Below, in pieces: positions 58,255 to 64,000 of a DNA stretch of 64,000 nt. The DNA is taken from the NCBI RefSeq assembly GCF_011009015.1, contig NZ_CP048878.1, positions 2,269,001 through 2,333,000 on the forward strand, given 5' to 3'. Numbering within the stretch: position 1 is the first letter of the stretch; every line of letters starts with the position of its first letter. The stretch comes from Spartinivicinus ruber (GTDB taxonomy: Bacteria > Pseudomonadota > Gammaproteobacteria > Pseudomonadales > Zooshikellaceae). The position numbers and the translations under genes are program-made. A model generated the notes under the pieces. The model was given only the letters and a program-made list of their open reading frames with translations, was not told where the DNA came from and did no database searches.

Positions 58255-59181
58255 ATGACCAATAAAGTATTAGTAACCGGTGCAAATGGTTTTATTGGCA
58301 AGAATGTTTACTCCTTACTTTTAAATAAGTCTTCTATAAATGTTAGAGCTGCTTATAGAAAAAACAATTCTAGTGGTATCTGCGTAGGTAATATTAATGG
58401 CGATACAAACTGGTGTGAGGCGCTCCAAGATGTTGATGTGGTAATACACACAGCAGCTCGTGTTCATGTACTAAAAGAGCAGGAAGAAAATCCTTTATCA
58501 ACATTCCGTACTGTAAATGTTGAGGGCACACTTAATTTAGCAAGGCAAGCAGCAGCTAATAATGTCAAGCGCTTTATATTTATTAGCTCAATTGGTGTCA
58601 ATGGTATTAACTCTAGTAATACTCCATTAACAGAGAAAGATATTCCAACTCCTCACTCAAATTATGCAATTTCAAAGTTTGAGGCGGAGCAGGGTTTAAG
58701 AGCAATTGAAAAAGAAACAGGGTTGGAAGTAGTCATTATTCGCCCCCCTTTAGTCTATGGACCAGGTGCACCAGGGAATATTGCTCGATTTATTAAGCTT
58801 TTAAATAAAGGGTATCCTTTGCCTTTTGGCAGGGTTGAAAACCTGCGTAGTTTGATTGCAATAGATAACCTAGTAGACTTTATTATCAAGTGTATTGATC
58901 ACCCAAAAGCTGCTGGTGAGTTATTTTTGATTAGTGATGATTTTGATATTTCTACTGCTCAGTTAATTTTATATATTGCCAAAGCGTTAAATAAAAGTAT
59001 TAGACTATTATCTATACCTAGGTGGTGTTTGCGTTTTGGATTGTTGCTATTAAGAAAAAAATCATTATACCAACAACTATGTGGTTCTCTTCAAATAGAC
59101 ATCACTAAAGCAAAAACACTTCTTGATTGGAAGCCTCCTGTTAGTATGGATGTGGCTGTTACAAGGTCAGTAAGACTATAG
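58255..59181 (+). CDS. UDP-sugar 4-epimerase/4-reductase-like SDR (WbpV type)
   Basis: The 308-residue extended SDR has VTGANGFIGKNV near 7-18, HTAARVHVLKE near 69, ISSIGVNG near 108, the intact YAISK near 139 and RPPLVYGPGAPGN near 160. It resembles WbpV/WbpK/Gne-type enzymes that reduce the WbpM product to UDP-QuiNAc or UDP-FucNAc. In Pseudomonas it is followed by wbpL (an MraY-like initiating transferase); here wbpM follows directly and wbpL is absent. Confidence 0.8.
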   Translation: MTNKVLVTGANGFIGKNVYSLLLNKSSINVRAAYRKNNSSGICVGNINGDTNWCEALQDVDVVIHTAARVHVLKEQEENPLSTFRTVNVEGTLNLARQAAANNVKRFIFISSIGVNGINSSNTPLTEKDIPTPHSNYAISKFEAEQGLRAIEKETGLEVVIIRPPLVYGPGAPGNIARFIKLLNKGYPLPFGRVENLRSLIAIDNLVDFIIKCIDHPKAAGELFLISDDFDISTAQLILYIAKALNKSIRLLSIPRWCLRFGLLLLRKKSLYQQLCGSLQIDITKAKTLLDWKPPVSMDVAVTRSVRL

Positions 59182-59364
59182 TTTGAAATATTGAGTGTAA
59201 GTTGTTACAAGCTTTTTACTTAACAAGTATTCGTATAATTCATAAAAAACATTTCTATTAATAATTTATTTTTTCGAAAAAAGATAAGCTTGATGAGTAA
59301 TGACTATTGTGTTGTTATGAAGAATTTATTATGCAAAGTTTATAATAGGCCTAGCGTGTAACTA

Positions 59365-61407
59365 ATGAATATTAAAAATTTTTTACTAGGGCTAAACCGG
59401 CGAAAAAAGAGAATTCTGGGGGTCATAACAGATGTTGTTCTCATCTGGACCTGTCTTTGGCTTGCCTTCTTTGTTCGCTTGGGTACAGATCAGTTAATTA
59501 ACCCCATTGGTGCTGACTATGTTTGGTTATTTATCGTCGCGCCACTGGTGTCTTTACCAATCTTTATCAGGTTAGGGCTTTATCGTGCTGTGCTTCGTTA
59601 TATGGGACGCGATGCTTTTTTGGCGGTGTTTAAAGCAATTACTTTATCTACTCTAGTGTTGTCTTTATTGATTTACTGGTATCGAGAAGCAGCAGTGGTG
59701 CCGCGTTCGCTCGTATTAAATTACTGGGCGTTGTGTATGTTAGCCATTGGAGGAATTCGTTGGGCTGTCAGGTTGTGGTTGATTCCTCAGGAAAGTGCCC
59801 ATTTATTACGAATATCTCGAGCGCAAAACTTAAGTAAGCGTCCAGTAGCTATTTATGGTGCAGGTGAAGCAGGCTTTGAGTTGTTGGGGGCGTTAGAGCG
59901 TGGTCATGAGCTAATGCCGGTGGCATTTGTGGATGATGATCGTTCGATTGCTAATCGCTTGATTGCGGGTAAGCGAGTTTATACACCTAAACATATTGGT
60001 CAAATGATTGAGGAAACTGGAGCCAGAGAAATACTACTAGCGATGCCTGCCTTATCGCGTTCACAGAAAAAGCAAATTTTAGAGTCTTTAGAACAATATC
60101 CTCTGCATGTGAGAACAGTGCCCAGCATTTCTGAATTGGCCATGGGTAAGGTTAAAGTGGCGGATATTCGAGAAGTTGATATAGCGGATGTTTTAGGGAG
60201 AGACCCTGTCCAGCCTGAAGAAGCGCTTTTAGAACGTTGTATTAAAAATAAGGTAGTTATGGTGACTGGGGCGGGTGGTTCCATTGGGTCTGAGCTATGT
60301 CGACAGATTGTGCAGAATCAACCTATAAGCATCATTTTGTTTGAGCACTCGGAATACAACTTATACAGTATTCACAAAGAGCTGGAGCAGGGTATACAGC
60401 AAGCGAGTTATGCTGTTGAAATTATTCCTTTGCTTGGCTCAGTTACCAATGCTAAGCATCTGCTTAATACTATCAGCTCTTACCATGTCGATACGTTGTA
60501 TCATGCTGCTGCATACAAACATGTGCCGATTGTCGAACAAAACATTGCTGAGGGAATTTGTAATAATGTATTTGGCACTTTGTTGACTGCACAAGCAGCG
60601 ATTATTGGTAAAGTAAAACACTTTGTGTTGATTTCCACAGATAAAGCAGTGAGGCCCACTAATGTCATGGGGGCCAGTAAGCGTTTGGCAGAAATGGTGT
60701 TACAAGCACTGAGTGAAGAGTCAACGCTCTATTTAAATAAGAGTAATGTATTTGGCTTAGTTAACCATTGTGCCTTTCATAATGAGACTCGTTTTACCAT
60801 GGTACGTTTTGGTAATGTATTAGGGTCATCTGGCTCAGTTATTCCCAAGTTCAGGGAGCAGGTGACAGAGGGTGGGCCTATTACTGTCACACACCCTAAT
60901 ATTACTCGTTACTTTATGACGATACCTGAAGCCTCTCAGTTGGTAATTCAAGCGGGTGCTATGGGGCAAGGTGGTGATGTATTTGTGTTAAATATGGGAG
61001 AGCCAGTTAAGATTGTTGATCTGGCTGAAAAAATAATCAACCTTTCAGGGCTGACAGTTAAAAATGAGGATAACCCTGAAGGGGATATTGAAATTGAGTT
61101 CACTGGTTTGCGGCCAGGTGAAAAACTGTACGAAGAGTTATTAATTGGTGAAAATGACACTCCGACAGAACATTCGATGATTATGCGTGCCCATGAGGAA
61201 ATGCTACCGTGGGAGCAATTGACTGAATTGTTGGGTGATATTGAGCAGTCGTTAAGGGAGTATGACTATACCAATGTACGCCACTTGTTACTTAAAGCAG
61301 TGACAGGGTATAAACCTGAAAAAAATATTGTGGATTTGTTGTATAACCAAAACAAAAAAGTCACTGTAGAAAAGGTTGTGAGTTTGGAACAAAAAGGCCA
61401 GCAATAG
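59365..61407 (+). CDS. wbpM: Membrane-bound UDP-GlcNAc 4,6-dehydratase (WbpM/FlaA1 type)
   Basis: The 680-residue protein has four N-terminal membrane helices (between about 15 and 130), a first Rossmann-like region (VAIYGAGEAGFELLGALE near 165) and the catalytic SDR domain with TGAGGSIGSELC near 298. The catalytic site reads NVMGASKR, with Met near 435 in place of Tyr, as in WbpM. It makes UDP-4-keto-6-deoxy-GlcNAc for QuiNAc/FucNAc. The segment after LQALS (about 450-475) seems longer than in WbpM. It ends unit B at a terminator. Confidence 0.94.
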   Translation: MNIKNFLLGLNRRKKRILGVITDVVLIWTCLWLAFFVRLGTDQLINPIGADYVWLFIVAPLVSLPIFIRLGLYRAVLRYMGRDAFLAVFKAITLSTLVLSLLIYWYREAAVVPRSLVLNYWALCMLAIGGIRWAVRLWLIPQESAHLLRISRAQNLSKRPVAIYGAGEAGFELLGALERGHELMPVAFVDDDRSIANRLIAGKRVYTPKHIGQMIEETGAREILLAMPALSRSQKKQILESLEQYPLHVRTVPSISELAMGKVKVADIREVDIADVLGRDPVQPEEALLERCIKNKVVMVTGAGGSIGSELCRQIVQNQPISIILFEHSEYNLYSIHKELEQGIQQASYAVEIIPLLGSVTNAKHLLNTISSYHVDTLYHAAAYKHVPIVEQNIAEGICNNVFGTLLTAQAAIIGKVKHFVLISTDKAVRPTNVMGASKRLAEMVLQALSEESTLYLNKSNVFGLVNHCAFHNETRFTMVRFGNVLGSSGSVIPKFREQVTEGGPITVTHPNITRYFMTIPEASQLVIQAGAMGQGGDVFVLNMGEPVKIVDLAEKIINLSGLTVKNEDNPEGDIEIEFTGLRPGEKLYEELLIGENDTPTEHSMIMRAHEEMLPWEQLTELLGDIEQSLREYDYTNVRHLLLKAVTGYKPEKNIVDLLYNQNKKVTVEKVVSLEQKGQQ

Positions 61408-61418
61408 CTGGCTTTTTT
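61397..61418 (+). terminator. Intrinsic terminator after wbpM
   Basis: GCCAGC (61397-61402) pairs with GCTGGC (61407-61412) across a 4-base loop and is followed by six T. It overlaps the wbpM stop codon. It ends the RfaH-controlled polysaccharide locus. Confidence 0.9.
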
Positions 61419-61545
61419 ATATTCTATACTGCACTACATCTTCAATACGAAGAGTTGTTTAGGCGAGGCCGTTGAGTAATGAAGCCCCAGGAGCTTATTG
61501 TAATAAGTGACTGAGTTGAAGAAGGAAAACAACAAAGCCTAAAAA

Positions 61546-62868
61546 CTATTCGTGAAGAATATGCCCCCACATATCATACTCATCAGCTTCTTCTACTACA
61601 GCCTTAACCAGTTGTCCATGCTGTAAGTGAGTGGCTCCTTCTATATAAATTTTCCCATCAATTTCTGGGGCGTCGGCTTTAGTTCGGCCAACAGCGCCAT
61701 CATCATCTACCTCATCAATAATTACATCAACTGTTTTACCGACTTTTTGCTGAAGTTTGTTGGTGCTGATTTGCTGCTGAGTTGCCATAAATCGTTCCCA
61801 ACGTTCCTGTTTGACTTCTTCTGGTATTGCTCCCTCCAGCTCGTTCGCTTTGGCTCCTTCTACTGGGGAGTATTTAAAGCAACCCACCCGGTCTAATTGT
61901 GCCTCTTCTAGCCAGTCGAGTATGAGCTCAAAATCCTGCCCTGTTTCACCAGGAAAGCCGACAATAAATGTACTTCTTAAGGTAATATCTGGGCAGATGT
62001 CACGCCAGGCATTAATTCTATTTAAGGTATTTTCTGCATGGGCCGGGCGTTTCATGCTTTTAAGTACAGTTGGGCTAGCATGTTGGAAAGGGATATCCAG
62101 ATAGGGCAGAATAATTCCATCTTCCATTAACGGAATAATTTCATCCACATGGGGGTAGGGGTAGACATAATGCAATCTTACCCAGGCACCTAACGATCCT
62201 AAACCTTTACATAAGTCGAGCATTTTTGACTTCATAGGGCGACCTTGCCAGAAACCGGTGCGGTATTTGATATCGACACCATAGGCACTGGTATCTTGGG
62301 AAATCACTAATAGTTCATTAACGCCCGCTTTGACTAGTCTTTCCGCTTCATCCATCACTTCTCCCACTGGCCGACTGACTAATTTGCCTCGTAAAGAAGG
62401 AATAATGCAGAAGGTGCAGCTGTGGTTACAGCCTTCTGAAATTTTTAAATAGGCATAATGGCGCGGAGTTAACTTGATACCTTGTGGGGGGACTAAATCA
62501 AGATAAGGATCATGCTGTATGGTTGGAGGCACATACTCATGTACAGCACCAACTACTTCTTCATATTGTTGGGGGCCGGTGACACTTAATACTTGGGGGT
62601 GAATGGATTTTATTTGTGCTGCATCTTTACCCATACAGCCTGTTACTATCACTTTGCCATTAGCATCAATGGCTTCACCAATAGCCTCTAAGGATTCAGC
62701 TTTAGCTTCGTCAATAAAGCCACAGGTATTAACTACCACTACATCGGCGTCTTGGTAGGTGGGTACAATTTCATAGCCATCTGTCCGTAGCTGGGTCAAA
62801 ATACGTTCTGAGTCTACCAGGGCTTTGGGGCAGCCTAAGCTTACAAACCCAACTTTAGGATTTGACAT
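61546..62868 (-). CDS. rimO: Ribosomal protein S12 methylthiotransferase
   Basis: The 440-residue protein has an N-terminal UPF0004 domain with Cys13, Cys49 and Cys78 for the auxiliary cluster, the radical-SAM triad Cys147, Cys151 and Cys154 (CNHSCTFC), and a C-terminal TRAM domain. The opening [15 protein letters not shown] is typical of RimO rather than MiaB. It methylthiolates an aspartate of ribosomal protein S12 using two Fe-S clusters. It converges with wbpM and diverges from the hydrolase gene. Confidence 0.96.
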   Translation of the reverse strand: MSNPKVGFVSLGCPKALVDSERILTQLRTDGYEIVPTYQDADVVVVNTCGFIDEAKAESLEAIGEAIDANGKVIVTGCMGKDAAQIKSIHPQVLSVTGPQQYEEVVGAVHEYVPPTIQHDPYLDLVPPQGIKLTPRHYAYLKISEGCNHSCTFCIIPSLRGKLVSRPVGEVMDEAERLVKAGVNELLVISQDTSAYGVDIKYRTGFWQGRPMKSKMLDLCKGLGSLGAWVRLHYVYPYPHVDEIIPLMEDGIILPYLDIPFQHASPTVLKSMKRPAHAENTLNRINAWRDICPDITLRSTFIVGFPGETGQDFELILDWLEEAQLDRVGCFKYSPVEGAKANELEGAIPEEVKQERWERFMATQQQISTNKLQQKVGKTVDVIIDEVDDDGAVGRTKADAPEIDGKIYIEGATHLQHGQLVKAVVEEADEYDMWGHILHE

Positions 62869-62984
62869 AATCAGTTATCTCCCAGCAGCTAATAATTTAT
62901 ATTAATAGTCAAAAAAAGCGGGCTATTTTACCTAACAACTTTTTGTGTTGCTATGAGCGTGTTAATCAAAGAAGGAGAGCTTTC

Positions 62985-63938
62985 TTGAACGACTGTCTGG
63001 TTACCCCTCATTCGCATGCCGTATTTTCTGTCGATATTCCTATCACCTCTGGAATAATACGGGCCAATGGCATTAAGCTGGCTTATGAGTCATGGGGAGA
63101 GCCTGGCAAGCCAACGATTTTATTGGTAATGGGCTTATCCTGTCAGATGTGGATGTGGCCAGACCCTTTTGTAGCATTGTTAGTAAAACAAGGTTTCCGG
63201 GTAATTCGCTTTGATAATCGAGATATTGGTGGCTCTAGCAGTGTTAAACAACAGATACCAATTCACTTACCATTGAGTTATGCCAAGTATCGGTTAGGTG
63301 GTTTTCCTGAAGCCCATTACAATTTGCATGATATGGCGCAGGATACCTTAGCCTTAATTAATGGACTGAATTTAATCGATGTGCATTTAGTGGGGGTGTC
63401 TATGGGGGGGATGATTGCCCAACTGTTGGCGGCTAAGTATCCAGATAAATTAGCGAGTTTAACTTTACTGATGACGTCCACTAACCACCCGAACTTGCCC
63501 ACGCCTAATCCTCGATTGATTAAGTTTGTCTTTGCCAGAAAGTTAGCAGGGCGGAACAAACAACGGGTAGTGGATCAGCAACAAGCTATGTGGCAGACCA
63601 TTGGTAGTCCTGCTTACCCAGCTGATCCTGTGATGTTGCGTCAGTTATTGGAAAAATGTTTTGATCGGGATTTTCGGCCAGCGGGAATGATGCGTCAAAC
63701 TCATGCGATTTTAGCGACCGGCTCATTGATTAAATGGACCCGTGAAATCACCATACCTACTCAAATTATTCATGGTATGGCTGACCCACTTATTGCGGTA
63801 AAAGCTAGCACACAATTAAAACAGTTAATACTAGGTGCTAGGCTAGTGACCATTCCAGGCATGGGGCATGATATACCACAAAAGTTGTACCAATCAATTA
63901 GTGACATTATTATTTGTCATGCTAAGGGAGTTAGATAA
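62985..63938 (+). CDS. Alpha/beta hydrolase
   Basis: The protein has 317 residues when started at TTG 62985, which lies 5 bases after AGGAGAG; a longer frame from 62943 lacks such a site. Motifs are an oxyanion region LLVMGLSCQMWMWPDPF, the nucleophile elbow GVSMGGM near 136-142, the acid in HGMADPLI near 265 and the histidine in GMGHDIP near 293. The catalytic triad is therefore complete. It has no signal peptide. The substrate is unknown; esterase-like activity is the general expectation. Confidence 0.85.
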   Translation: MNDCLVTPHSHAVFSVDIPITSGIIRANGIKLAYESWGEPGKPTILLVMGLSCQMWMWPDPFVALLVKQGFRVIRFDNRDIGGSSSVKQQIPIHLPLSYAKYRLGGFPEAHYNLHDMAQDTLALINGLNLIDVHLVGVSMGGMIAQLLAAKYPDKLASLTLLMTSTNHPNLPTPNPRLIKFVFARKLAGRNKQRVVDQQQAMWQTIGSPAYPADPVMLRQLLEKCFDRDFRPAGMMRQTHAILATGSLIKWTREITIPTQIIHGMADPLIAVKASTQLKQLILGARLVTIPGMGHDIPQKLYQSISDIIICHAKGVR

Positions 63939-64000
63939 TAGTATGCTTAGTGAGCAATAGTTTTTTCTCCTTTAACTCTTGCTGAGCTGTCACTTAACCG

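Overview
The window reads as chromosomal DNA of a marine-type gammaproteobacterium in the Oceanospirillales/Pseudomonadales neighbourhood. Three things point there: a tyrA-aroA fusion, the gene order serC-pheA-hisC-tyrA/aroA-cmk-rpsA-ihfB beside gyrA and ubiG-mupP-yciK (the order I know from Pseudomonas), and moderate base composition (47% GC in one 60-base sample inside gyrA). Genus cannot be fixed from the sequence; a Zooshikella/Spartinivicinus-like organism is a guess. I saw no tRNA, rRNA, CRISPR array or intact insertion sequence.

Region 1 (about 1-24.9 kb) is core genome. It holds rnm, yciO, scpA-scpB-rluB, a diguanylate cyclase, the reverse-strand run mtaD, ubiG, mupP, yciK, then forward mtnA, gyrA, serC, pheA, hisC, tyrA-aroA, cmk, rpsA, ihfB, lapA and lapB. 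It covers chromosome segregation, ubiquinone synthesis, methylthioadenosine salvage, peptidoglycan recycling, aromatic amino acid synthesis, translation and control of lipopolysaccharide assembly.

Region 2 (24.9-61.4 kb) is a surface-polysaccharide locus at the chromosomal site where Pseudomonas aeruginosa keeps its O-antigen genes (next to ihfB, ending in wbpM). It is built from two units, each preceded by an ops/JUMPstart element for RfaH antitermination (25257-25268 and 47036-47047). Unit A (25.7-45.4 kb) has rmlBDAC, an ABC exporter (wzm-wzt), glycosyltransferases, a methyltransferase, a five-bladed-propeller protein, an unusual module of ATP-grasp, thiamine-diphosphate enzyme, HAD phosphatase and FemAB-like transferase, then fdtA-fdtB for a 3-amino-3,6-dideoxyhexose and a NodU-type carbamoyltransferase. 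Unit B (47.1-61.4 kb) has a Wzy-like polymerase, wbpB-wbpD-wbpE for a 2,3-diacetamido uronic acid, a Wzx flippase, three GT4 glycosyltransferases, an AsnB-like amidotransferase that may turn the uronate into a uronamide, a WbpV-like reductase/epimerase and WbpM, closed by a clear terminator. A lone reverse-strand initiating sugar-phosphate transferase (45.7-46.3 kb) lies between the units. Unit B looks AT-rich (33% GC in one 60-base sample).

Region 3 (61.5-64 kb) returns to core genes: rimO on the reverse strand and an alpha/beta hydrolase.

The most promising candidates for undescribed biology are the ATP-grasp/TPP/HAD/FemAB module inside unit A, and the tandem arrangement of an ABC-type and a Wzx/Wzy-type polysaccharide system, each with its own ops element.
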